This document shows positions 1 through 6,594 of a DNA stretch of 14,508 nucleotides, one piece after another. Position 1 is the stretch's first letter. Every line of letters begins with the position of its first letter. The stretch is from Cellvibrionaceae bacterium (GTDB lineage: Bacteria > Pseudomonadota > Gammaproteobacteria > Pseudomonadales > Cellvibrionaceae): NCBI GenBank assembly GCA_030597965.1, contig JAUVQU010000041.1, positions 1 through 14,508 on the forward strand. The letters are read 5' to 3'. The notes beneath the pieces were generated by a model. The model did no database searches. It was not told where the DNA came from and was given only the letters and a program-made list of their open reading frames with translations. Position numbers and translations under genes: made by a program.

Positions 1-1
1 C

Positions 2-184
2 TCGATTGTTTGTCATTTGCGTCAGGGTGTGGCTGTAGCTTATTGGGATGGTGTTTGGTTGCTGCTTTCTTATGGCGAGCCTAAAGAGGAGACCCCTGAA
101 TCGGGTGAAGTGATGTTAGTATTGCGGCGTTCAGCCTTTGAGTGGGGAGTGGATCTAAATATGGATGCGGCGTGTGAAAAGTGA
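2..184 (+). CDS. C-terminal fragment of an unidentified protein (truncated by the window edge)
   Basis: An open frame enters from the left edge and stops at TGA 182-184, giving the last 60 residues of a protein. The fragment has an aromatic, hydrophobic stretch (YWDGVWLLLSYGEP) followed by an acidic patch and a basic-hydrophobic segment (VMLVLRRSAFEW). I do not recognise the family. It runs in the same direction as rplM, but a good promoter lies between them, so it probably belongs to a different transcription unit. It could in principle be a chance open frame, but the absence of stops and the codon use resemble its neighbours. Confidence 0.5.
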   Translation, partial: SIVCHLRQGVAVAYWDGVWLLLSYGEPKEETPESGEVMLVLRRSAFEWGVDLNMDAACEK

Positions 185-240
185 GCGTTGGCGGGGTCAG
201 AAGGTGCTTGGGCTCCTCTGAAAATGGATTCAACAGTTGG

Positions 241-269
241 TTGTCTTTTGTATTGATGGCATGTAGAAT
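241..269 (+). promoter_or_regulatory. Predicted sigma70-type promoter of rplM-rpsI
   Basis: TTGTCT at 241-246 (4 of 6 to the -35 consensus) and TAGAAT at 264-269 (5 of 6 to the -10) are separated by exactly 17 bases. Transcription would start near 276, leaving a leader of about 47 bases before the rplM start. No experimental support is available from the sequence. Confidence 0.5.
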
Positions 270-275
270 TCGCGC

Positions 276-289
276 TCCCATTTTTGGGG
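276..289 (+). promoter_or_regulatory. Small hairpin at the predicted 5' end of the rplM mRNA leader
   Basis: CCCA at 277-280 pairs with TGGG at 285-288 across a TTTT loop, with a further T-G pair outside. The hairpin would sit at the very 5' end of the transcript predicted from the upstream promoter. In E. coli the rplM-rpsI operon is known to be feedback-controlled by L13 through its leader. Whether this element does that job is inference; the stem is only five pairs long. Confidence 0.25.
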
Positions 290-322
290 TATATACATCC
301 GTAGGTTAAAGGCAAATACAAC

Positions 323-751
323 ATGAAGACTATTAGTGCCAAGCCAGAATCAGTACAGCGCGACTGGTTCGTTATCGATGCAGATGGTAAGACTCTAGGC
401 CGCATGGCCACTGAGATCGCTACACGTTTGCGCGGTAAGCATAAAGCAGAGTACACCCCTCACGTAGACACCGGCGATTACATCGTTGTTGTAAACGCTG
501 AGAAAGTTCAGGTAACAGGTAAAAAAGCGAAGGACAAAATGTACTATCGCCACACCGGTTACGTGGGCAACCTCAAGTCCATTAGCTTTGAGAAGTTGAT
601 CGATAAAGCCCCCGAGCGTGTAATCGAGGCGGCCGTTAAAGGCATGTTACCTCGTGGTCCATTGGGCCGTGCAATGTTCAAGAAATTAAAAGTTTACGCA
701 GGTACTGAGCACCCACATGCTGCTCAGCAACCACAAGAACTTAACGTTTAA
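323..751 (+). CDS. rplM: 50S ribosomal protein L13
   Basis: This encodes the large-subunit protein L13, an early-assembly protein that binds 23S rRNA. The 142 residues equal the usual gammaproteobacterial length. Recognisable family segments include the N-terminal KTISAKP, DADGKTLGRMATEIA (about 19-33), LRGKHKAEYTPHVDTGD (about 36-52), YRHTGYVGNLK (about 75-85) and the C-terminal MLPRGPLGRAMFKKLKVYAG (about 108-127). The ATG is preceded by an AAAGG ribosome-binding site. rpsI follows after 15 bases, the standard L13-S9 pair made from one transcript. Nothing in the protein looks unusual. Confidence 0.98.
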   Translation: MKTISAKPESVQRDWFVIDADGKTLGRMATEIATRLRGKHKAEYTPHVDTGDYIVVVNAEKVQVTGKKAKDKMYYRHTGYVGNLKSISFEKLIDKAPERVIEAAVKGMLPRGPLGRAMFKKLKVYAGTEHPHAAQQPQELNV

Positions 752-766
752 TCGGGAGCTAGATAG

Positions 767-1153
767 ATGACTCAATATTATGGAACCGGACGCCGTAAGA
801 CCTCTACGGCTCGCGTGTTCATTTCACAGGGCAGCGGCAATATCGTTGTTAATGATAAGACTCTTGATGAGTACTTCGGTCGTGAAGTTGCACGTATGAT
901 CGTTCGCCAGCCGCTTGAGCTGGTTGATATGGTTGAAAAATTTGACATCAAAGTTACCGTTAAAGGCGGTGGTAGCTTCGGTCAGGCAGGCGCTATTCGC
1001 CACGGTCTGACTCGCGCTTTGATGCAGTATGACGAGACTCTCCGTGGTGCATTGCGCAGCGCTGGTTATGTAACTCGTGATGCGCGTGAAGTTGAACGTA
1101 AGAAAGTTGGTCTGCGTAAAGCACGTAAGAGCACTCAGTTCTCCAAGCGTTAA
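767..1153 (+). CDS. rpsI: 30S ribosomal protein S9
   Basis: This encodes small-subunit protein S9, whose C-terminal tail reaches the P-site tRNA. It has 128 residues, close to the roughly 130 usual for the family. The N-terminal YGTGRRKTSTARV (5-17) and the central GGGSFGQAGAIRHGLTRAL (about 66-84) are diagnostic, and the basic tail ends in the expected QFSKR, with the terminal Lys-Arg that contacts tRNA. A GGGAG ribosome-binding site precedes the ATG. It lies 15 bases after rplM and is followed 37 bases later by a strong terminator, so rplM-rpsI form a complete two-gene operon. Confidence 0.98.
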   Translation: MTQYYGTGRRKTSTARVFISQGSGNIVVNDKTLDEYFGREVARMIVRQPLELVDMVEKFDIKVTVKGGGSFGQAGAIRHGLTRALMQYDETLRGALRSAGYVTRDAREVERKKVGLRKARKSTQFSKR

Positions 1154-1190
1154 AACAGTTTTCGGCTTTTTCGAAAGTCTGCAAAACATT

Positions 1191-1221
1191 GCCCGGATTG
1201 TTTCAGTCCGGGCTTTTTTTT
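1191..1221 (+). terminator. Rho-independent terminator of rplM-rpsI
   Basis: GCCCGGA (1191-1197) pairs perfectly with TCCGGGC (1207-1213) across a nine-base loop, followed at once by eight T residues (1214-1221). It separates the ribosomal operon from the bc1 operon. Confidence 0.93.
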
Positions 1222-1228
1222 GCCTGTC

Positions 1229-1250
1229 GATTTAAATAGCTGATTTAAAT
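1229..1250 (+). repeat. Direct repeat of GATTTAAAT upstream of petA
   Basis: GATTTAAAT occurs at 1229-1237 and again at 1242-1250, spaced by AGCT. Each copy contains the palindrome ATTTAAAT. The pair sits 24 to 45 bases upstream of the predicted petA -35 element, a position suited to a regulator-binding site or an AT-rich UP-like element. Its function is inferred only from position. Confidence 0.35.
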
Positions 1251-1273
1251 GCCTGTAGATGGCAGGGTTTTTC

Positions 1274-1302
1274 TTGTCTATAGGTGGCAACTCCATTAAT
1301 AT
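1274..1302 (+). promoter_or_regulatory. Predicted promoter of the petA-pet(b/c1) operon
   Basis: TTGTCT (1274-1279) and TAATAT (1297-1302) are spaced by 17 bases; each matches four of six consensus positions. The -35 hexamer is identical to that of the rplM promoter. A second possible -10, TAGAAT within TATAGAAT at 1341-1348, lacks a convincing -35. Either would place transcription start within about 90 bases of petA. Confidence 0.35.
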
Positions 1303-1394
1303 TATGCCCATTTTACAGTCAAGAAAAATAACTCTAAATCTATAGAATTCAGGCAGTTACTGTTTGATCAGCTCTACAACAGGAGAGAAACGTC

Positions 1395-1988
1395 GTGAGT
1401 AATGACGGAGTAAATGATGGTCGTCGCCGGTTTTTGATCAGGGCGACCTGTGTGGTGGGTGGCGTGGGTGTTGTCGGCGTGTTGAAGCCGTTTGTTGCTT
1501 CATGGAGTCCAAGTGCCAAGGCGAAGGCCGCCGGTGCGCCGGTGAAAGCGAATTTAAGCAAGCTTGAGCCAGGTCAGATGGTTGTCGTCGAATGGCGTGG
1601 CAAACCCGTTTATGTGCTGCGCCGTACGCCGGAAACCTTAGCAATGCTGCCTAAGATGGATGAGCGCGTTCGCGACCCGCAATCTCTTGAACCTCAGCAG
1701 CCTGCCTACGCGCAGAATGCAAATCGCTCCATTAAAGACGAATTTCTCATACTGCTAGGCCTCTGTACCCATTTGGGTTGTGCGCCTCAGTATCGCCCTG
1801 AAGTGGGTGCGACTAACTTCGGTGAAAGTGACTGGCTGGGTGGTTTCTTCTGCCCATGTCACGGCTCCAAGTTTGATTTGGCTGGCCGCGTATTGAAAGG
1901 TGTACCAGCGCCGACCAACCTGGAGGTTCCGCCTCACAGTTATGAGTCGGATACATTGATTGTCATTGGCGTGGATCAGGAGACCTAA
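1395..1988 (+). CDS. petA: Ubiquinol-cytochrome c reductase Rieske iron-sulfur subunit
   Basis: This is the Rieske [2Fe-2S] subunit of cytochrome bc1; it takes the first electron from ubiquinol at the Qo site and passes it to cytochrome c1. The 197 residues match the family length. The cluster motifs are intact: CTHLGC (124-129) supplies Cys124 and His126, and CPCHGS (153-158) supplies Cys153 and His156, with Cys129 and Cys155 expected to form the disulfide. The N-terminus carries a twin-arginine signal-anchor (RRRFLI, 10-15, then a Gly/Val-rich hydrophobic helix about 16-36), consistent with Tat export and retention as a membrane anchor. The start is GTG at 1395, chosen because AGGAGA lies just upstream and the next ATG would remove little. 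The fused cytochrome b/c1 gene begins two bases after its stop, so translation is probably coupled. Confidence 0.97.
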   Translation: MSNDGVNDGRRRFLIRATCVVGGVGVVGVLKPFVASWSPSAKAKAAGAPVKANLSKLEPGQMVVVEWRGKPVYVLRRTPETLAMLPKMDERVRDPQSLEPQQPAYAQNANRSIKDEFLILLGLCTHLGCAPQYRPEVGATNFGESDWLGGFFCPCHGSKFDLAGRVLKGVPAPTNLEVPPHSYESDTLIVIGVDQET

Positions 1989-1990
1989 AC

Positions 1991-4225
1991 ATGAGCGATA
2001 ATAACAAAGGTGGCCTGATGGATTGGATTAACGACCGTTTACCAATCTATCGTGCGTGGGACACGCACATGGCCAAGTACTATGCCCCGAAAAACTTTAA
2101 CTTTTGGTATTTCTTCGGTGTTTTGTCGCTGTTCGTATTGGTTAACCAGCTGTTAACCGGTATTTGGCTGACGATGCACTACACCCCAAGTGCTGAAGAT
2201 GATTTTGCTTCTGTTGAATACATCATGCGTGATGTGGACTATGGATGGCTGCTACGTTATATGCACTCCACAGGTGCCTCTGCCTTCTTTATTGTGGTTT
2301 ACCTGCATATGTTCCGCGGTTTGCTGTACGGTTCTTACAAGGCGCCACGCGAGCTAGTGTGGGTGTTCGGGATGTTTATCTTCCTGATGCTGATGGCTGA
2401 AGCGTTCATGGGTTATGTGCTTCCATGGGGTCAGATGTCCTACTGGGGTGCTCAGGTGATTGTTTCCCTGTTTGGTGCTATCCCGGTAGTGGGTGATGAC
2501 CTGGTACAGTGGATTCGAGGCGACTTCTTGATTTCAGGCGCAACCCTGAATCGATTCTTCTCTCTGCATGTTGTGGCTCTGCCTATCGTGATTTTGGCGC
2601 TGGTGCTGATGCATGTTCTGGCGTTGCACGAAGTGGGTTCAAACAACCCTGACGGTGTTGAGATCAAAAAGAACAAAGATGAAAATGGTATCCCTAAAGA
2701 CGGCATACCTTTCCATCCGTTCTATACCGTTCACGACCTGGTGGGTGTCACCGTTTTCCTGTTCGTTTTCTGTTTTATTATCTTCTTTATGCCGGAAGCG
2801 GGTGGCTACTTCCTGGAGTACGCCAACTTCGAAGAAGCGAATAACTTGAAGACACCAACGCACATTGCGCCGGTATGGTATTTCACACCTTTCTATGCTG
2901 TTCTGCGTGCAATAACCATCGACCTTGGACCTATTTCGTCTAAATTGCTTGGTTTTATCATGTTTGCTGCGTCGGTCGCTATCTTGTTTGTGCTGCCGTG
3001 GGTAGATAAGAGCCCTGTGAAGTCGATTCGCTATAAGGGCTTTATGCCACGCGTTTCTTTGATGCTGTTTGCTGCGATCTTTGTCATTCTGGGTTACTTG
3101 GGTGTTAAGTCTCCGACAGAAGGCCGTACCGTATTGGGGCAGTTAGCGACCGTGTATTACTTCGCTTTCTTCTTCCAGATGCCAATGGTAACCAACCCGC
3201 TGAAGAAGCAGACCACGGTATGGAATATCGCCATGAGCTTGTTCTTCGGCCTTATGCTGCTGAATATTGCCTGGATTGGCTTCGGCCACGGTGAGGACCA
3301 CGTTGGTATGTTCTTGCATTTGTTTGGTACTGCTCTGGCGGCATTTGTTATTGCTACGCCTTGGCTGGTTGGTAAAGACTCTGTCTTACCTGAGCCGGAT
3401 CGTACACAAGAAAAAGGTCTGCCTAAGTCTTTGGTATGGGGTGGTTTCCTGCTGTTTGTTCTCCTTACTATTGTTCCGATTAAGGCGGTAGCTTCTGCTG
3501 GCGGTTTTAATTGTGGTGCCATCCAGTGTGATGCGATGGAGCCGGATCTAACCAACAAAGAGTCGTTACAATCAGGCGCTAAGTGGTTTACTAACTATTG
3601 CATGGGTTGCCACTCAGCAAAGTATTCCCGTTATGGCCGCGTTGCTGATGATTTGGATATTCCGCACGATGTAATGTTGTCTAATTTAGTGTTTGACGAT
3701 GTTAAAATTGGTTCGTTAATGAATATTCCTATGCAAAAGGATCAGTCCAAGGCTTGGTTTGGTGCAACACCACCTGACCTTACTTTGGTGGCTCGTTCAC
3801 GAAATCCAGAGTGGCTGTACACATACCTGCGTAATTTCTATAAAGATGACTCGCGTCCTACCGGTGTCAACAACCGTGTATTTGATAAAGTGGCTATGCC
3901 GCACGTGATGCTGGAAATGCAGGGTCTGCAGGAGTGCGCTCCTGGCCCTAAACTGAACAGTCACGGCAATGCGGTTCGTGATGATCTGGGTGATGTGGTG
4001 ATGGATGAACATTGCGGCAGCCTTCAAGTTGGCGACGTTAAGGGCACCGTGTCTCCTGAAGAATTTGACGAGGCTGTGTACGACCTTGTGAACTTTATGG
4101 CGTACGTTGCTGAGCCAATGACAGAAGAGCGTAAAAGCCTAGGTGTTTACGTCCTGCTGTTCTTGTGTGTGCTATTTGTATTCACTTACTTGCTAAACCG
4201 AGAGTACTGGAGAGATATCCACTAA
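1991..4225 (+). CDS. Fused cytochrome b / cytochrome c1 of the bc1 complex
   Basis: One uninterrupted 744-residue protein carries both haem-bearing subunits of cytochrome bc1, as in the fbcH product of Bradyrhizobium; most Gammaproteobacteria encode them separately as petB and petC. Residues 1 to about 405 are cytochrome b with eight helices. Haem ligands are His92/His106 (helix B) and His193/His208 (helix D), and the Qo motif reads PVWY (294-297). Residues 411-430, 437-458 and 482-500 are three further hydrophobic segments. Residues from about 504 are cytochrome c1: haem motif CMGCH (537-541), probable axial Met636, the conserved AWFGATPPDLTLVARSR block (588-604) and a C-terminal anchor (about 717-736) ending REYWRDIH. 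AVASAGG (499-505) resembles a signal-peptidase site, so the chain may be cut in two after insertion. No frameshift or internal stop is seen. The gene follows petA by two bases and ends at a strong terminator. Confidence 0.96.
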   Translation: MSDNNKGGLMDWINDRLPIYRAWDTHMAKYYAPKNFNFWYFFGVLSLFVLVNQLLTGIWLTMHYTPSAEDDFASVEYIMRDVDYGWLLRYMHSTGASAFFIVVYLHMFRGLLYGSYKAPRELVWVFGMFIFLMLMAEAFMGYVLPWGQMSYWGAQVIVSLFGAIPVVGDDLVQWIRGDFLISGATLNRFFSLHVVALPIVILALVLMHVLALHEVGSNNPDGVEIKKNKDENGIPKDGIPFHPFYTVHDLVGVTVFLFVFCFIIFFMPEAGGYFLEYANFEEANNLKTPTHIAPVWYFTPFYAVLRAITIDLGPISSKLLGFIMFAASVAILFVLPWVDKSPVKSIRYKGFMPRVSLMLFAAIFVILGYLGVKSPTEGRTVLGQLATVYYFAFFFQMPMVTNPLKKQTTVWNIAMSLFFGLMLLNIAWIGFGHGEDHVGMFLHLFGTALAAFVIATPWLVGKDSVLPEPDRTQEKGLPKSLVWGGFLLFVLLTIVPIKAVASAGGFNCGAIQCDAMEPDLTNKESLQSGAKWFTNYCMGCHSAKYSRYGRVADDLDIPHDVMLSNLVFDDVKIGSLMNIPMQKDQSKAWFGATPPDLTLVARSRNPEWLYTYLRNFYKDDSRPTGVNNRVFDKVAMPHVMLEMQGLQECAPGPKLNSHGNAVRDDLGDVVMDEHCGSLQVGDVKGTVSPEEFDEAVYDLVNFMAYVAEPMTEERKSLGVYVLLFLCVLFVFTYLLNREYWRDIH

Positions 4226-4245
4226 CTCATTGTTTGGCGGTTGAT

Positions 4246-4283
4246 CGGGCGGGTCGTGAGAGCGACCCGCCCGTTTGTATTTT
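4246..4283 (+). terminator. Strong terminator of the bc1 operon
   Basis: CGGGCGGGTCG (4246-4256) pairs perfectly with CGACCCGCCCG (4263-4273) across a six-base loop, followed by TTTGTATTTTT. It lies between the fused cytochrome gene and sspA and ends only about 24 bases before the sspA start. Confidence 0.92.
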
Positions 4284-4307
4284 TAAATTTATGAAGAGGT
4301 AATACCC

Positions 4308-4940
4308 ATGGGTGTGGCAGCTAAACGCTCAACAATGACTTATTATTCCGATGCAGCAGACCACTACAGTCATCGTGTTCGCATTGTGCTGGCCGAGAAA
4401 GGCGTTTCAGTAGAAATGGTTGATGTTGATCCTGAGAATAAGCCGGAAGTACTGGCTGAATTGAATCCATACAACAGTCTTCCTACCCTGGTTGATCGCG
4501 ACCTGGCTTTGTACGAAACGAAAGTTATGATGGAATACCTGGATGAGCGCTTCCCGCATCCACCGTTGTTACCTGTGTACCCTGTAGCGCGCGCTCAGAG
4601 CCGGTTGTGGATGCAGCGTATCGAGAAGGATTGGTGTCCATTGATTGACGTTCTCGTGAATGGTGCTGACGGTGATGAAGCTGAAGAGACGCGCAAAGAG
4701 CTAAAAGAAAGCCTGCTTGCAGTTGCCCCTATTTTCGACGAGCTTCCGTTCTTTATGAGCGAAGAGTTCACCTTGGTGGATTGCTGTCTGGGTCCTATCC
4801 TGTGGCGTTTGGAGTCGCTGGGTATAAAGTTACCTAATACTAAGCAAGCCAAACCACTGAAAGCGTATATGGAGCGTTTGTTTGCCCGTGAGTCTTTCCA
4901 GGAAAGCTTGAGTGAGTTAGAAAAAGAGATGCACCTATAA
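4308..4940 (+). CDS. sspA: Stringent starvation protein A
   Basis: SspA is an RNA polymerase-associated protein with a glutathione-S-transferase fold; it lacks transferase activity and modulates sigma70-dependent transcription under starvation and acid stress. It has 210 residues, normal for the family. Residues 9 to about 85 form the thioredoxin-like domain, with VLAEKGV (27-33), the cis-Pro segment NPYNSLPTLVDR (53-64) and MMEYLDERFPHPPL (74-87). The PHP triplet (83-85) corresponds to the surface motif of E. coli SspA known to be needed for function. The rest is the helical C-terminal domain with ARAQSRLWMQRIEKDW (94-109). A GAAGAGGT ribosome-binding site precedes the ATG. The order pet-sspA-sspB is conserved in Pseudomonas-like genomes. 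No clear separate promoter is visible between the upstream terminator and the start. Confidence 0.97.
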   Translation: MGVAAKRSTMTYYSDAADHYSHRVRIVLAEKGVSVEMVDVDPENKPEVLAELNPYNSLPTLVDRDLALYETKVMMEYLDERFPHPPLLPVYPVARAQSRLWMQRIEKDWCPLIDVLVNGADGDEAEETRKELKESLLAVAPIFDELPFFMSEEFTLVDCCLGPILWRLESLGIKLPNTKQAKPLKAYMERLFARESFQESLSELEKEMHL

Positions 4941-4956
4941 TTCTATGGTGTATTTG

Positions 4957-4979
4957 AAAGGGGCTTAGGCCCCTTTTTT
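4957..4979 (+). terminator. Intercistronic terminator between sspA and sspB
   Basis: AAAGGGGC (4957-4964) pairs with GCCCCTTT (4969-4976) across a TTAG loop and runs straight into a T tract (4974-4979). It is a compact hairpin with a stable GC core. It probably lowers sspB transcription relative to sspA rather than fully separating them, since sspB follows closely with no convincing promoter. Confidence 0.85.
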
Positions 4980-5004
4980 ATCGTTAGATGTTGGTATTTA
5001 GTTT

Positions 5005-5403
5005 ATGAAAATGACATCAAGTCGCCCTTATATGATCCGTGCTCTGTATGAGTGGATTGTGGAAAACGATTGCACGCCTTATCTCTTAGTGAATGCCATG
5101 ATGGATAATGTCATGGTGCCTCAGGATCACGTCAATAAAGATGGTCAGATCGTTCTGAATGTTGCGCCCAGAGCAATACAAGGGTTAGAGCTAAGTAATG
5201 AAGCGGTTAGTTTTAATGCGCGTTTTGGTGGCTTGCCGACGGATATTTACGTGCCTTGTGCTGCTGTATCGGGTATTTACGCTCGTGAGAATGGTCAGGG
5301 TATGATGTTTGAGCATGAGCCAGGGTCTGACCCAGAGCCATCGGCGCCGGATGATTCGGGTAAGGCATCAAGTAAACGCCCCAGTTTACGGGTGGTTAAG
5401 TAG
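5005..5403 (+). CDS. sspB: ClpXP protease specificity-enhancing factor SspB
   Basis: SspB is the adaptor that delivers ssrA-tagged, ribosome-rescued polypeptides to the ClpXP protease. The 132 residues show the three expected parts. The first is a folded substrate-binding domain (about 6-104) beginning SSRPYMIRALYEWIVENDCTP, with VNAMMDNVMVP (29-39), LNVAPRAIQGL (51-61) and FNARFGGLP (70-78). The second is a flexible acidic linker (about 105-121). The third is the C-terminal ClpX-binding tail RPSLRVVK (125-132), nearly identical to the E. coli tail. The ATG at 5005 is used here, but ATG 5011 would give MTSSRPYM, closer to common SspB N-termini, and no strong ribosome-binding site decides between them. 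It lies 64 bases after sspA and converges on cysK across a bidirectional terminator. Confidence 0.96.
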   Translation: MKMTSSRPYMIRALYEWIVENDCTPYLLVNAMMDNVMVPQDHVNKDGQIVLNVAPRAIQGLELSNEAVSFNARFGGLPTDIYVPCAAVSGIYARENGQGMMFEHEPGSDPEPSAPDDSGKASSKRPSLRVVK

Positions 5404-5464
5404 CTGAAAATACGAGTCGTTAAATAGTGAGCAAAAAGTAGTCGGCCAATCGTTTGTGCCATAA

Positions 5465-5505
5465 AACAGCCCGGCGTTTTAATTAAAGCGCCGGGCTGTT
5501 TTTTT
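5465..5505. terminator. Bidirectional terminator between sspB and cysK
   Basis: A 12-base arm (5465-5476) pairs perfectly with 5489-5500, and the interior TTTTAATTAAAG extends the stem by weak pairs. T residues run from 5499 to 5505 on the plus strand, and AAAA at 5463-5466 provides the T tract for the minus strand. It can therefore end both the sspB and the cysK transcripts. Confidence 0.93.
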
Positions 5506-5524
5506 GTGGCGATAAATAAAATGA

Positions 5525-6484
5525 TTACTGCTTTAGCTCACTATCACTGAACTCACCGGCAAACAAAATGCTCGAAAGGTAGCGTTCGCCAGAATCTGGC
5601 ATGATCACGACGGTGGTCTTGCCGGCATTTTCTGGGCGCTCTGCCACGCGCACGGCGGCAACCAATGCCGCACCGCAAGAAATTCCGGCCAGAATACCCT
5701 CTTCGCGCATCAAGCGCTTTGCCATGGATATGGCCTCGTCGTTATCGACCTGTTCAACGGCATCAAGCGTATCTAAGTCGAGATTACCTGGAATAAATCC
5801 GGCGCCAATGCCCTGAATTTTATGGGGGGCAGGGGTAAGCTCTTCACCATTACGTGTTTGTGTGATGACTGGGCTGCTGACAGGCTCGACCGCAATAGTC
5901 GTGAGGTTGACACCGCGCCCTTTGAGGTAGCGACTGACGCCACTGATAGTACCGCCTGTGCCAACGCCCGCCACAAAAATATCCACCTTGCCATCGGTGT
6001 CATTATAGATTTCAGGGCCTGTCGTTTTTTCGTGGATTTCAGGGTTGGCGGGGTTGTCAAATTGTCGCGGTATAAAATAATTGTCGTCACTGGCCAGCTC
6101 TTCGGCCTTTTCAATTGCGCCTTTCATTCCCTTCTCTCCAGGAGTCAGCACCAGCTCAGCACCCAGGGCTTTAATAAGTTGACGGCGCTCTAAGCTCATG
6201 GTGTTAGGCATGGTAAGTACTAACTTATAGCCTTTGGAGGCACAGACAAATGCCAGTGCAATACCAGTGTTACCGCTAGTGGGCTCTACAACAGTCATGC
6301 CTTCTTTTAGTGTGCCGCGCTTCTCTGCGTCCCAAATCATATTGGCGCCAATACGGCATTTGACTGACATGGCTGGGTTGCGAGATTCCAGCTTGAGTAG
6401 GATGTTGGCATTACTGATACGGTTTAATTTTACAAGTGGTGTGTTACCAATGCTGAGAGGGTTGTTTTCAAATAGCTGGCTCAT
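5525..6484 (-). CDS. cysK: Cysteine synthase A (O-acetylserine sulfhydrylase)
   Basis: This PLP enzyme makes L-cysteine from O-acetylserine and sulfide, the last step of assimilatory cysteine synthesis. With the start at the ATG complementary to 6482-6484 it has 319 residues, close to the 323 of E. coli CysK. The N-terminus then reads MSQLFENNPLSIGNTPLVKL, matching the family; an upstream in-frame ATG at 6586 would add 34 residues without family resemblance. Key features are the PLP lysine Lys42 in SVKCRIGANMIWD, the substrate loop PTSGNTG (68-74), the phosphate-binding GVGTGGT (173-179), KIQGIGAGF (222-230) and GILAGISCGAA (263-273). SRNPAMSVKCRIG resembles CysK more than CysM. It is convergent with sspB and divergent from the Yip1 gene. 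It interrupts an otherwise conserved gene order. Confidence 0.96.
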   Translation of the reverse strand: MSQLFENNPLSIGNTPLVKLNRISNANILLKLESRNPAMSVKCRIGANMIWDAEKRGTLKEGMTVVEPTSGNTGIALAFVCASKGYKLVLTMPNTMSLERRQLIKALGAELVLTPGEKGMKGAIEKAEELASDDNYFIPRQFDNPANPEIHEKTTGPEIYNDTDGKVDIFVAGVGTGGTISGVSRYLKGRGVNLTTIAVEPVSSPVITQTRNGEELTPAPHKIQGIGAGFIPGNLDLDTLDAVEQVDNDEAISMAKRLMREEGILAGISCGAALVAAVRVAERPENAGKTTVVIMPDSGERYLSSILFAGEFSDSELKQ

Positions 6485-6594
6485 GGTTGGACCTATTAGA
6501 ATCGATGATTTCAATGCGTGATAAAGGTGCCTGCAGCACCACTTTAGTGAGTGAAAAGTAGGCATAGTGTAGCCACTTTTGGTCAAAAATAGTG

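Noticed and set aside
209..234. Imperfect hairpin CAGAAGG...CCTCTG upstream of the rplM promoter as a terminator
   Set aside because: The stem has a bulge and a mismatch and no T tract follows.
824..1189. 121-residue minus-strand frame across rpsI
   Set aside because: It is a shadow of a highly conserved ribosomal gene and resembles no known protein.
3200..3500. That the joined cytochrome b-c1 frame is a sequencing frameshift artefact
   Set aside because: The linker is hydrophobic and well ordered, contains no weak junction, and gives the right membrane topology; a single base error would not create three sensible helices.
4291..4302. Three-codon reading frame (ATG AAG AGG TAA) overlapping the sspA ribosome-binding site
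   Set aside because: It could be a coupling mini-cistron, but it has no ribosome-binding site of its own and is easily explained by chance.
5822..6193. 123-residue open frame on the plus strand inside cysK
   Set aside because: It lies wholly antisense to a well-conserved gene, has an unnatural composition and no ribosome-binding site.
6485..6586. N-terminal extension of CysK starting at 6586
   Set aside because: The 34 extra residues have no family resemblance and the downstream ATG gives the standard MSQLFENNPLSIGNTPL start.
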